A stretch of 43,499 bases of DNA from Frankia sp. RB7 (GTDB lineage Bacteria; Pseudomonadota; Alphaproteobacteria; Rhizobiales; Xanthobacteraceae). Both the position numbers and the translations under genes were made by a program. The notes below the pieces were generated by a model. The model saw only the letters and a list, made by a program, of their open reading frames with translations. It ran no database searches and had not been told where the DNA came from. The stretch is from positions 1-43,499 of the forward strand of contig JAUEPE010000058.1 in the NCBI GenBank assembly GCA_030403585.1. The letters run 5' to 3'. Every line of letters begins with the position of its first letter. Position 1 is the stretch's first letter. Positions 16,592 through 24,803 of the stretch are shown here, piece after piece.

Positions 16592-16777
16592 GCAAGTGCA
16601 TGTAGAACAGACCCGCAGCCAGTGAAAGGGCGCCGTTCGAAATAGTTGGAGCATCGCCCCGGCTTTGGCGCGCCACTTTCTTGGAATTGCCGGATTGCGC
16701 AGGCCGAATCGCCTGATATATCGCTCGTTCCCGCTTACCTGCGCTCGTTCGCAGGAGTGAGCCTCAGGAGAAAAGCA

Positions 16778-18877
16778 ATGTCCGACCAGCCCAAATCTGA
16801 TCAACCCAACTCTGATCAATCCAAGTTTGATCCCAAGTCTGATCAAGCGAAGTCCGAATCCGGCTTCCAATATTCCCTCAGCAACCTGAAGCCCGTGACC
16901 CCCGCAGCCAAAGTCACCCTCACCTTCCCCGACGGCGCGCAGCGCCAATATGACAAGAGCATTACCGGCCTCGAGATCGCCAAGGGCATATCGCCCTCGC
17001 TCGCCAAGCGCACGGTCGCCATGGCACTCGACGGCGAGCTCGCTGACCTCAACGATCCCATCGAAGCCGATGCGAAGATCGAACTCGTCAACCGCGACGA
17101 TCCGCGCGCGCTCGAATTGATCCGCCACGACTGCGCACACGTGCTGGCGGAAGCCGTGCAGTCGCTGTGGCCTGGCACGCAAGTGACCATCGGCCCCGTG
17201 ATAGAGAACGGTTTCTATTACGACTTCTTCCGCAACGAGCCGTTCACTCCGGAAGACTTTGCCGCGATCGAGAAGAAGATGCGCGAGCTCATCGCGCGCG
17301 ACAAGCCCTTCACGAAGGAAGTCTGGGACCGCGAGAAGACAAAACAGGTGTTCCGCGACAAGGGCGAGGCCTTCAAGGTCGAGCTGGTCGACGCCATTCC
17401 CGGCACCGAGCCGATCAAGATCTATTACCAGGGCGACTGGTTCGATCTCTGCCGCGGCCCGCACATGACCTCGACCGGCAAGGTCGGCAACGCCTTCAAG
17501 TTGATGAAGGTGGCCGGCGCCTATTGGCGCGGCGACAGCAACAACCCGATGCTGACCCGCATCTACGGCACGGCCTTCGCCAAGCAGGAGGACCTCGACG
17601 CTTACCTCAAGCAGATCGAGGAAGCCGAGAAGCGCGACCATCGCAAGCTCGGACGCGAGCTCGACCTCTTCCACTTCCAGGAGGAAGGTCCGGGCGTCGT
17701 ATTCTGGCACCCAAAGGGCTGGACCATCTTCCAGCAGCTGATCGCCTATATGCGGCGACGCCTGACCGGCGACTATAACGAGGTCAACGCGCCGCAGATC
17801 CTCGACAAGTCGTTGTGGGAGACCTCGGGCCATTGGGGCTGGTACCGCGAGAACATGTTCGCGGCGCAGTCGGCCGGCGACGAGGCCGAGGACAAGCGCT
17901 GGTTTGCGCTCAAGCCGATGAACTGCCCCGGCCACGTCCAGATCTTCAAGCACGGCCTGAAAAGCTACCGCGACCTGCCGCTGCGCCTCGCCGAGTTCGG
18001 CGTGGTGCATCGTTACGAGCCCTCCGGCGCCATGCACGGCCTGATGCGCGTGCGCGGCTTCACCCAGGACGACGCGCACATCTTCTGCACCGAAGATCAG
18101 CTCGCCGAAGAGTGCCTGAAGATCAACGATCTGATCCTGTCGACCTATGCCGATTTCGGCTTCACCGGCGACCTCACGGTCAAGCTCTCGACCCGGCCGG
18201 AGAAGCGCGTCGGCACCGATGCGATGTGGGATCACGCCGAGCGCGTGATGGCGACCGTGCTGCGCGAGATCCAGGCGCAGAACAATCACATCAAGACCGA
18301 GATCAACCCGGGCGAAGGCGCCTTCTACGGGCCGAAGTTCGAGTACGTGCTGCGCGACGCCATCGGCCGCGACTGGCAGTGCGGCACCACGCAGGTCGAC
18401 TTCAACCTGCCGGAGCGGTTCGGTGCGTTCTACATCGACCATGACGGCGGCAAGAAACCGCCGGTGATGGTGCACCGCGCGATCTGCGGCTCGATGGAAC
18501 GCTACATCGGCATCCTGATCGAGCATTATGCCGGCAACTTCCCGCTCTGGCTCTCGCCGGTGCAGGCGGTGGTCACGACCATCACCTCGGAAGGCGACGA
18601 ATACGCCAAGCAGGTGCTGGAGCAGGCGCGGCGCGCCGGGCTTCGGGTCGAGATCGACCTGCGCAACGAGAAAATCAACTACAAGGTCCGCGAACACTCG
18701 CTGGCCAAGATCCCGGCATTGCTCGTGGTCGGCAAGAAAGAGGCCGAAACACATTCGGTCTCCGTCCGCCGGCTCGGCAGCGACGGTCAGAAGGTGTTGA
18801 CGACGGCGGAGGCGATCGCTGCCCTGGTCGACGAGGCGACCCCGCCTGATGTCCGGCGGATGCGCGAGACGGTCTGA
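16778..18877 (+). CDS. thrS: Threonine-tRNA ligase
   Basis: A 699-residue class II aminoacyl-tRNA synthetase. Domains in order: a repetitive N-terminal leader (~1-45), TGS (~46-105, TLTFPDGAQRQYDKSITG), the SAD editing domain (HDCAHVLAEA and DLCRGPHM), the catalytic core with Zn-binding MNCPGHVQIF, motif 2 (GVVHRYEPSGAMHGLMRVRGFTQDDAH) and motif 3 (VMVHRAICGSMERYIGILIEHYAG), and the C-terminal anticodon-binding domain (PVQAVVTTIT). ATG 16778 has a GGAG site 8 bp upstream. The leader is not part of the standard enzyme and is built from short SDQ(P/S)K-like units. It stands as a single gene here, divergent from an MFS exporter. Confidence 0.97.
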   Translation: MSDQPKSDQPNSDQSKFDPKSDQAKSESGFQYSLSNLKPVTPAAKVTLTFPDGAQRQYDKSITGLEIAKGISPSLAKRTVAMALDGELADLNDPIEADAKIELVNRDDPRALELIRHDCAHVLAEAVQSLWPGTQVTIGPVIENGFYYDFFRNEPFTPEDFAAIEKKMRELIARDKPFTKEVWDREKTKQVFRDKGEAFKVELVDAIPGTEPIKIYYQGDWFDLCRGPHMTSTGKVGNAFKLMKVAGAYWRGDSNNPMLTRIYGTAFAKQEDLDAYLKQIEEAEKRDHRKLGRELDLFHFQEEGPGVVFWHPKGWTIFQQLIAYMRRRLTGDYNEVNAPQILDKSLWETSGHWGWYRENMFAAQSAGDEAEDKRWFALKPMNCPGHVQIFKHGLKSYRDLPLRLAEFGVVHRYEPSGAMHGLMRVRGFTQDDAHIFCTEDQLAEECLKINDLILSTYADFGFTGDLTVKLSTRPEKRVGTDAMWDHAERVMATVLREIQAQNNHIKTEINPGEGAFYGPKFEYVLRDAIGRDWQCGTTQVDFNLPERFGAFYIDHDGGKKPPVMVHRAICGSMERYIGILIEHYAGNFPLWLSPVQAVVTTITSEGDEYAKQVLEQARRAGLRVEIDLRNEKINYKVREHSLAKIPALLVVGKKEAETHSVSVRRLGSDGQKVLTTAEAIAALVDEATPPDVRRMRETV
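16784..16855 (+). repeat. Short tandem repeats in the thrS 5' coding region
   Basis: Roughly 15-bp units containing TCTGATCAA (with one TTTGATCCC variant) recur about four to five times. They encode SDQPK, SDQPN, SDQSK, FDPK and SDQAK. The bases are notably AT-richer than the rest of thrS. The pattern fits recent slippage-type expansion within the coding frame. Confidence 0.75.
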
Positions 18878-18970
18878 TCCCTGAAATCGATCTAAACTCG
18901 CTTTTGGTTGCGGGCGTGCGTTCCTATGTGGGGACTGCACGCCCGACGACCAGCCGAAGAGGTAAATGCA

Positions 18971-19534
18971 GTGCCCGACGCCATCGAACTCCTGAAAACC
19001 CGCCGCTCGGTCAAGCCGCGCGAGATGACCGGACCGGGTCCCTCCCCAGCCGAACTCGAGACCATTTTGACCATCGGCGCGCGGGTGCCCGATCACGGCA
19101 AGCTCGCGCCCTGGCGCTTCATCATATTCGAAGGCGATGCACGCCAGCGCGCCGGCGAGGTGATCGCCAAGGTCTTTGCCCGCAAGAATCCCGGAGCCCC
19201 CGCGGCCGATATCGAGACCGAGCGCAAGCGCCTCACCGATGCGCCGCTGGTGATCGGCATCGTCAGCTTCACTAGGCCGCACCCCAAGGTGCCGGCGTGG
19301 GAGCAGGAATTGTCGGCGGGCGCGAGCGTCATGAACATCGTCACGGCCGCGACCGCGCTCGGCTACGGCGCCTGCTGGCTGAGCGGCTGGTTCTCCTTCG
19401 ATCGCGACGTGCTGGACGGGATTGGCCTCAAGGCGGACGAAAAGCTCGCCGGGCTCGTTCACATCGGAACGCCGACCAAGCCGAGCGAGGATCGTCCGCG
19501 ACCGGTCCTTTCTGAAATCGTGACGCGTTTTTAA
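18971..19534 (+). CDS. Nitroreductase-family FMN oxidoreductase
   Basis: 187 residues from GTG 18971 (AGAGG 8 bp upstream). An out-of-frame ATG at 18966 and a longer frame to 18908 are rejected. It shows nitroreductase-fold hallmarks: the FMN phosphate segment LKTRRSVKPREM, RVPDHGKLAPWRFIIFEG, then AGASVMNIVTAATALGYGACWLSGW in the core and the closing HIGTPTKPSEDRPRP. Length and motifs resemble the YdjA-like subgroup. It likely reduces nitro or quinone compounds with NAD(P)H; the physiological substrate is unknown. It follows thrS by 93 bp. Confidence 0.88.
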   Translation: MPDAIELLKTRRSVKPREMTGPGPSPAELETILTIGARVPDHGKLAPWRFIIFEGDARQRAGEVIAKVFARKNPGAPAADIETERKRLTDAPLVIGIVSFTRPHPKVPAWEQELSAGASVMNIVTAATALGYGACWLSGWFSFDRDVLDGIGLKADEKLAGLVHIGTPTKPSEDRPRPVLSEIVTRF

Positions 19535-19597
19535 TCGAAGTCTTGTTGACGCATCGGACGTCTTGCGGCTTTGTTCCCGGCGAGGGAGGAAGCCCGG

Positions 19598-20866
19598 ATG
19601 AAGCGTCGTGAATTTCTGGTCGGGGCCGCGATGCTAGCCGGCACGATGGCGCGGAGCCACGCCGCCGATATCCCGGCCCCTTCCGCCGACGGGTTGCGAC
19701 GCATCACTGCGTTCTTCGAAAACGAGGTCACCACCGGCCGCTTGCCGGGCGCGATCGTCCTGATACAGCAGCACGGCAAGCCGGTCTATTCCAAGCTGTT
19801 CGGCGTGCGCGACGTCAGGACCCGGCTCTCCATGACGCCGGACACGATCTTCGCCATCCATTCCATGACCAAGCCGATCACCAGCGTGCTTGCGATGATG
19901 CTGATCGACGAGGGCAAGCTTGCGCTTACCGATCCCGTGTCGAAATACAATCCCCTCTTTGCCGGCACCAGGGTGGGAATGGAGGTCACCAAGCCCGACG
20001 GCTCGATGGCGCTCGACCTGGTCCCCCCGATCCATCCGGTGACGATCCGGGATCTGATGCGGCACACGTCGGGCATCACCTACGACTATATCGGCGGCAA
20101 ATGGGTCGAGCTCGCCTACAAGGCGGCCAACATCTTCGAAGGTCCCTTCAACAACAGGGAATTCGCCGAGCGCATCGCCAAGCTGCCGCTGGCGCGCCAA
20201 CCGGGCACTCTGTGGCGCTACGGTCATTCCACCGACGTGCTCGGCAGCGCCATCGAAATCATCACAGGGCAGACGCTGTACGACGCCTTGAAGCAACGCA
20301 TCTTCGATCCGCTCGGCATGACCAGCACCAAATTCGTGCTGACGACGCCCGACGAGCTCGAACGCATGGCACGGCCGTTGCCGAGCGACCAGATCCTGCT
20401 CGATGCCGAGCGCGAGCGTCTCGACCATCCGGAATGGCAATCCGGCGGCGGCGGCCTGCTCTCGACCATCACCGACTATCAGCGCTTCTCGCAGATGCTG
20501 CTTAACGGCGGCGAGTTCGACGGCAAGCGCTATCTCAGCCCAGCGGCCTTCAAGGACATGACCACGGACCAGATTGGCCCAGGCTCCGGCGTCGAGCGTG
20601 ATTATTTCTATTTCCCCGGTGACGGCTTCGGCTATGGCTACGGCCTTGCGGTGCGCACCGATCCCGGCAACGCAAAGCCGCCGCCGCCGGGCTCGCTCGG
20701 CGAATTGAAATGGGACAGTGGCAGCGGCACCTATTTCGGCGTCGACCCCAAGCTGGACATGGTCTACGTCCTGATGGAGCAGACCCAGAACGAGCGTGGC
20801 CGCATTACACCGGCGTTCAAGGCGCTGGTGTATGACTGCTACCCCGAGGAACTACGCCGCCCGTGA
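19598..20866 (+). CDS. Serine hydrolase, class C beta-lactamase family, with Tat-like signal
   Basis: 422 residues from ATG 19598, after a strong GGGAGGA site. The N-terminus MKRREFLVGAAMLAG carries a twin-arginine-like motif, suggesting folded export. The catalytic SxxK is S89-M-T-K92 in IHSMTKPIT. The second Tyr motif is WRYGHSTDV (YGH instead of YxN). The late GLAVRTDPG and DSGSGTYFGVDPKLDMVYVLM regions fit the EstB/penicillin-binding-like esterase branch. A true beta-lactamase role is less likely than an esterase or D-amino-peptidase role. Its last 15 bases overlap the end of the convergent PAS-GGDEF-EAL gene. Confidence 0.88.
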   Translation: MKRREFLVGAAMLAGTMARSHAADIPAPSADGLRRITAFFENEVTTGRLPGAIVLIQQHGKPVYSKLFGVRDVRTRLSMTPDTIFAIHSMTKPITSVLAMMLIDEGKLALTDPVSKYNPLFAGTRVGMEVTKPDGSMALDLVPPIHPVTIRDLMRHTSGITYDYIGGKWVELAYKAANIFEGPFNNREFAERIAKLPLARQPGTLWRYGHSTDVLGSAIEIITGQTLYDALKQRIFDPLGMTSTKFVLTTPDELERMARPLPSDQILLDAERERLDHPEWQSGGGGLLSTITDYQRFSQMLLNGGEFDGKRYLSPAAFKDMTTDQIGPGSGVERDYFYFPGDGFGYGYGLAVRTDPGNAKPPPPGSLGELKWDSGSGTYFGVDPKLDMVYVLMEQTQNERGRITPAFKALVYDCYPEELRRP

Positions 20867-23314
20867 GGCGCGCTGGCCGAAATCGGCCAATAGTTTGGCG
20901 ATCTCGGCGGCGGGCCGCGCCGCGCTGAACAGAAAGCCCTGCACCTCGTTGCAGCCTTCGGCGCGGAGCCATTTGAGCTGATCCTCGGTCTCGACACCCT
21001 CCGCGGTCGTGGTGATGTTGAGGCTGCGTCCAAGCCCGGAGATCGCCCGCACGATCGCGACGCAATCGGGCCGCTGCGCCAGATCTTTCACGAAGGAGCG
21101 GTCGATCTTGATCTTGTCGAACGGGAAGCTGCGGAGATAGCTGAGGCTGGAATAGCCGGTGCCGAAATCATCCATGGAGATGCTGACGCCGAGCTCGCGC
21201 AATTGATGCAGGATTGCGAGATTGGCGTCGGTCTCGGCCAGGAAGATCGACTCGGTGATCTCCAGCTCGAGCCGCTTTGGCGACAGGCCGGATTGCGCCA
21301 GAGCCGAAATCACCACCTGAACCAGATTGCGGCTGCGGAATTGCGCCGGCGACAGATTGACCGCGACCTTGACGTCAACAGGCCACTTCATCGCTTCAGC
21401 GCAGGCCTCGCGCAGCACCCACTCACCGAGCTGGGTGATCAGGCCGATGTCCTCCGCGACCGGAATGAATTCCGCAGGCGAGACCATGCCCTTGTCGGGA
21501 TGACGCCAGCGCAACAGCGACTCGAAGCCGGAGATGCGATCCGACGCAATCGACACCAGCGGCTGGTAGTGCAGCTCGAACTCGCCATTGGCAAAGGCGC
21601 GGCGCAGATCGAGCTCCATGTCGCGGCGCTTCTGCGCCTGGAGGTCCATCTCGCGCTCGAAGAAATGATGCACGCCGCCGCCGTCGGATTTCGCCCGGTA
21701 CAGCGCCATGTCGGCGTTACGCATCAACTCCTCCGACGTCATGCCGTCGCCCGGCGACAGCGCGATTCCGATGCTGGCGCCGATCACCATCTCCTGGCCG
21801 TCGATGTCGTAAGGCGCCTTCAGCATGTCGATCAGCAGGGCCGCACAAGCGCTGGCCTCGTTCGGCGAAACGTCGGCCGCCAAAATCACGGCGAACTCGT
21901 CGCCGCCGAGCCTTGCTGCAAGATTGGCGCCGCGGACCGCGATGGTCAGGCGTTCGGCCACCTCCTTGAGCAGACGGTCGCCCGCCGGATGCCCGAAGGA
22001 GTCGTTGATGTTCTTGAACAGGTCGAGGTCGACATAGAGCACGCCGACGCGCTTGCCGGCGGCCTTGTCGAGGGCCTGCTTCAAGCGTTCCTGGAAATAC
22101 TCGCGGTTCGGCAGATCGGTAAGCCCGTCATGGTGGGCCATGTGCGCGATCCGTGCCTCGGCCTTGCGCCGCTCGGTGATGTCGACCACCGCGACCAGAT
22201 AGCCGTCGCGATCGTCGAAAGCAACGCGGCGGCCGAAGGTCAGCACCTCGATCTCGCTGCCGTCGGCGCGCAGATGCCGCCAGTTGCGCGAGGAATGATA
22301 GGTGTCGCCGACGCGCTCAAGCGCCTCGGCATGGCTGTCCCATTCGTCCTGCGGCCAGATCTCGGGCAATGTCATGCGCAGGAACACAGCGCGGCTGTAA
22401 CCGTAATGCCGGACCGCGGCGTCATTGACGCCAAGGAATTGCTTGGTGTCGGCGTCGAACACCCACATCGGCATCGGATTGTTGTCGAACAGCAGACGGA
22501 ACGAGGCGTCGCGGCGCTTCAGGGCCGTGACATCCGAGATCGTCAGCGAGACGACGTCGGCGAAGGCGGTGGCGCTGAGCCGAAGATAACGGCCCTCGTG
22601 TTCGATCTCGAGCTGCTCGCCGCGATCGCCGGAGACCGCCTTGAGCAAAAACTCCATGATCTCGGGCGAAGCCAGCAGCGTGTTGCCCTCCCCGATCCGC
22701 CGCCACAGCAGGTTTCCGCTCGCGATCTTCAGCAGCAGCCCGGCGCTCCTGTTGTGGTGCACGATTTGTAGATCGAACGGCGCGCCGTTGGCGTCGCGCA
22801 GGGTCGCCAGCGACACTACCGCGTCATCGGTCGAGGCGAAGATCGCGTCGAGCAGATTATATTGCGCGCCGCGCTCGTTGACGTAGGCGCCGACCAGCGT
22901 CGCGCCCCAGCGCGAGGCAGTCGGCAATGCCAGCACATCGTAGGTCCGGACCATGCCGTCGCGTACGCAATGAGCGCTGGCCTGGTGCGGCCGTCCGTTC
23001 CTGAGCGCGCTTGCCGCCGCTTCCGACAGCGCGATGGCGCAATCCGGCGACAGCTCGGCGACCGGAATCTCCCAGCGTTCCTCGCCGAGCCATTTCTGAA
23101 CGTAGCGTCCGCTGCGCGAAAGTTCGAACGCGCCGTCACCCTTGAGCAGCGCGATATGGTCGGCAAGGCGTCCAAGGCTGCCGAGCATCACGTCCTCATA
23201 GCGCGGCAGCCGATCACCCGGCTTCAACGCGGCACGCCATTTGCGCTGAAGCACCGGGATGTCGTCGAACATTTCGGTGGCCGGTTTGCCCGGCATCTTC
23301 TTCGCGGCACTCAT
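20852..23314 (-). CDS. PAS-GGDEF-EAL signalling protein (c-di-GMP turnover)
   Basis: 820 residues from ATG 23314 (GGGGA 6 bp upstream). Order: an N-terminal rhizobial PAS-like region (~20-150), one or two PAS domains (~160-400, with FRLLFDNNPMPMWVFDADT and the PAC end VVDITERRKAEARI), GGDEF (~405-565, intact RLGGDEFAVIL) and EAL (~575-815). The GGDEF inhibitory site reads RGAN where RxxD is usual, so product inhibition may be lost. The EAL signature reads ESLLRW, and the metal and catalytic residues look complete: NLSPAQF, EITES, DDFGTGYSS, KIDRSF, EGVET. Phosphodiesterase activity is therefore likely; cyclase activity is possible. No membrane segment is seen, so it is a cytosolic sensor. Confidence 0.93.
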   Translation of the reverse strand: MSAAKKMPGKPATEMFDDIPVLQRKWRAALKPGDRLPRYEDVMLGSLGRLADHIALLKGDGAFELSRSGRYVQKWLGEERWEIPVAELSPDCAIALSEAAASALRNGRPHQASAHCVRDGMVRTYDVLALPTASRWGATLVGAYVNERGAQYNLLDAIFASTDDAVVSLATLRDANGAPFDLQIVHHNRSAGLLLKIASGNLLWRRIGEGNTLLASPEIMEFLLKAVSGDRGEQLEIEHEGRYLRLSATAFADVVSLTISDVTALKRRDASFRLLFDNNPMPMWVFDADTKQFLGVNDAAVRHYGYSRAVFLRMTLPEIWPQDEWDSHAEALERVGDTYHSSRNWRHLRADGSEIEVLTFGRRVAFDDRDGYLVAVVDITERRKAEARIAHMAHHDGLTDLPNREYFQERLKQALDKAAGKRVGVLYVDLDLFKNINDSFGHPAGDRLLKEVAERLTIAVRGANLAARLGGDEFAVILAADVSPNEASACAALLIDMLKAPYDIDGQEMVIGASIGIALSPGDGMTSEELMRNADMALYRAKSDGGGVHHFFEREMDLQAQKRRDMELDLRRAFANGEFELHYQPLVSIASDRISGFESLLRWRHPDKGMVSPAEFIPVAEDIGLITQLGEWVLREACAEAMKWPVDVKVAVNLSPAQFRSRNLVQVVISALAQSGLSPKRLELEITESIFLAETDANLAILHQLRELGVSISMDDFGTGYSSLSYLRSFPFDKIKIDRSFVKDLAQRPDCVAIVRAISGLGRSLNITTTAEGVETEDQLKWLRAEGCNEVQGFLFSAARPAAEIAKLLADFGQRASRAA

Positions 23315-23838
23315 TGCAGTCCCCAACGCACTTTCCCCGCGCATCCAAATGCCGGCCCGATTAATGGCGTGTAAAAGCAGCGCAGTCGCCGGTTCCACTT
23401 TAGTGATTATGACAGTTTAAAGTCGCGTGTTGGTTAGTGCGTGTTAGCGACTATGACGGTCGTTTGAAATGCGATGCGTCGCTCCGTCGCCATTGCGAGC
23501 GCAGCGGCGCAGCGAAACAATCCAGAGTCTTTCCGCGGATGCATTTTCCGGACGCGCTGCAGCGTTCTTACGCTGCTGCGCAGAGCCGGGACCCGAAAGC
23601 CGCACGGTTCGCTGACGCATGGGCCCCGGCTCTGCAGCGCACCGCTGCGCGCTGCGCAGCGTCCGGGGCACGAGACCATTGTCGAATGACTGGCACGACT
23701 TCGCATCCCCGCGGCTCGTCTCGCCCGAGTCTCGCATCGGGCAACGCGACATCTTGTAGCCCGGATGGAACGAAACCTAATCCGAGAGTCCATCCGTACG
23801 GATACGGCGGCCCCGGATTTCGCTGCGCTCCATCCGGG
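23315..23838. other. 524-bp gene-free spacer made largely of palindromic repeats
   Basis: Positions 23315-23480 are AT-richer and should carry the promoter of the GGDEF-EAL gene. From about 23490 the stretch is repeat sequence, described as two separate elements. Short frames here have no protein-like character and are not annotated. Confidence 0.6.
23492..23682. repeat. Nested palindromic interspersed element
   Basis: The element starts with 'cattgcgag' and contains nested inverted repeats. GCAGAGCCGGG at 23580-23590 pairs perfectly with CCCGGCTCTGC at 23625-23635. CCGGACGCGCTGCAGCG at 23548-23564 pairs nearly perfectly with CGCTGCGCAGCGTCCGG at 23650-23666. It ends near 'gagaccattg'. The layout is like the intergenic palindromic elements of Bradyrhizobium. 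No coding potential is seen. Confidence 0.6.
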
Positions 23839-23842
23839 CTAC
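23756..23842. repeat. 'Tagcccggatgga' inverted-repeat element, copy 1
   Basis: The outer arms GTAGCCCGGATGGA (23756-23769) and TCCATCCGGGCTAC (23829-23842) are perfect 14-bp inverted repeats. The inner CCCCGGATTTCGCTGCGCTCC recurs almost identically at about 40098-40119 in the second copy. The right arm contains the stop codon of the adjacent LysR gene. Confidence 0.75.
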
Positions 23843-24714
23843 GGAGTCGTGTCCGCCAGCCGCTCGATCACCAGATCCAGCAACGCTCGCAGCCGGGCCA
23901 GCCTCCTGAGATCGCGATGATAGCCGACAAAAGTGTCGCGACCGGGCGGGCTCGCGCCGATGTCGAACGCCACCAGTCGGCGATCGCGGTCGCCGATAGG
24001 ACGTGGCAGCACCGCGAGCCCACCACCACCGGCGCAGAGCTCGGCCTGCGCCTGGCGATTGTTGCTGCGTGAGGCGATCTCCGCCTTCGGCAGCGTGCGC
24101 TTCAGCCAGAGCGCGTCGGGCATGTCGGAAAATTCCGCGTTCATGGTGACGATTCGGGCGCCGCTGCCGTCACCGGCACGCGGCGGCTTGCTGCCCTTCT
24201 TGCCGTAGAGCGCATAGGGAATGTGGAGCAGTTTTCTGGAAATGACTTCGGGCTCATCGAACGGCTTGATGCGAAACACGAGATCGGCCTCGCGCCGCGG
24301 CAGGCTGTAGAGCCGCGCGTCGGTCAGGAGTTCGACGATCACCTTGGGATGGCGCTTGCCGAAAGCCGCGATCACCGGCGACAGCATCACCGTGCCGAAC
24401 CAGTCCGACGAGGAGAGGCGCAAGGTCCCGTCGAGTTGCGTCTCCGTGCCCGTCGCCTGCCGCTGAAGCGCGATCGCCTCCTCCTCGATCCGCTCGGCAT
24501 GCGCCAGCACGGCCGTGCCTTCGTCGGTGAGCACAAAACCATCCGCGGTACGCTGGAACAGCGTCTGTCCGAGCGCCTGTTCGAGCGCGCGCAGCCGCCG
24601 CCCCATCGTCGGCTGGGTCTGGCCGATTTTTCGCGCGGCGGCGCCAAGAGTCCCTCCCCGCGCGATCGCCAGGAAGATGCGCAGATCGCCCCACTCCATC
24701 GGAATCCCGTTCAT
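23839..24714 (-). CDS. LysR-family transcriptional regulator
   Basis: 291 residues. The N-terminal winged helix (~5-65) has LRIFLAIARGGTLGAAARKIGQTQPTMGRRLRALE, and the effector domain (~95-285) follows. It is divergent from a quinone oxidoreductase gene with 89 bp between the starts and two dyads there, the normal layout for LysR control of a neighbour. ATG 24714 has no good ribosome site; in-frame ATG 24699 (after ACGGGA) is a fair alternative. The TAG stop lies inside a palindromic interspersed repeat, so the last codons may have been set by repeat insertion. Confidence 0.9.
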   Translation of the reverse strand: MNGIPMEWGDLRIFLAIARGGTLGAAARKIGQTQPTMGRRLRALEQALGQTLFQRTADGFVLTDEGTAVLAHAERIEEEAIALQRQATGTETQLDGTLRLSSSDWFGTVMLSPVIAAFGKRHPKVIVELLTDARLYSLPRREADLVFRIKPFDEPEVISRKLLHIPYALYGKKGSKPPRAGDGSGARIVTMNAEFSDMPDALWLKRTLPKAEIASRSNNRQAQAELCAGGGGLAVLPRPIGDRDRRLVAFDIGASPPGRDTFVGYHRDLRRLARLRALLDLVIERLADTTP

Positions 24715-24720
24715 TCAAAA

Positions 24721-24770
24721 ATGCACGATCATCGTACATCCTTGTTCCTTCCCATGCAAAAAATCATGGG
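24721..24770. promoter_or_regulatory. Candidate LysR operator region with two dyads
   Basis: ATGCACGATCATCGTACAT at 24721-24739 is a near-perfect dyad that includes a T-N11-A core, the usual LysR recognition pattern. CCCATG-N8-CATGGG at 24751-24770 is a perfect 6-bp inverted repeat. Both lie between the divergent LysR and oxidoreductase starts. Binding is inferred, not shown. Confidence 0.5.
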
Positions 24771-24803
24771 CATATTGGAGGGCGACAACGGAGCAAAACG
24801 TTC

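Noticed and set aside
16592..19462. A >4-kb minus-strand open frame continuing upstream of the MFS gene across thrS and the nitroreductase
   Set aside because: It is antisense to thrS, whose domains are unmistakable. The extension is a shadow caused by GC-rich third positions; only 15419-16591 looks like protein.
19598..20866. Antibiotic-resistance beta-lactamase
   Set aside because: SxxK is present, but the Tyr motif is YGH and the overall pattern fits esterase-type serine hydrolases; resistance is not supported.
21203..22771. A 522-codon plus-strand frame opposite the GGDEF-EAL gene
   Set aside because: Composition is Arg/Gln/His-rich without any domain, and the minus strand encodes complete PAS, GGDEF and EAL motifs.
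23437..24072. Protein gene in the repeat-rich spacer
   Set aside because: The frame runs through nested palindromes and then antisense to the LysR gene, with no protein-like composition.
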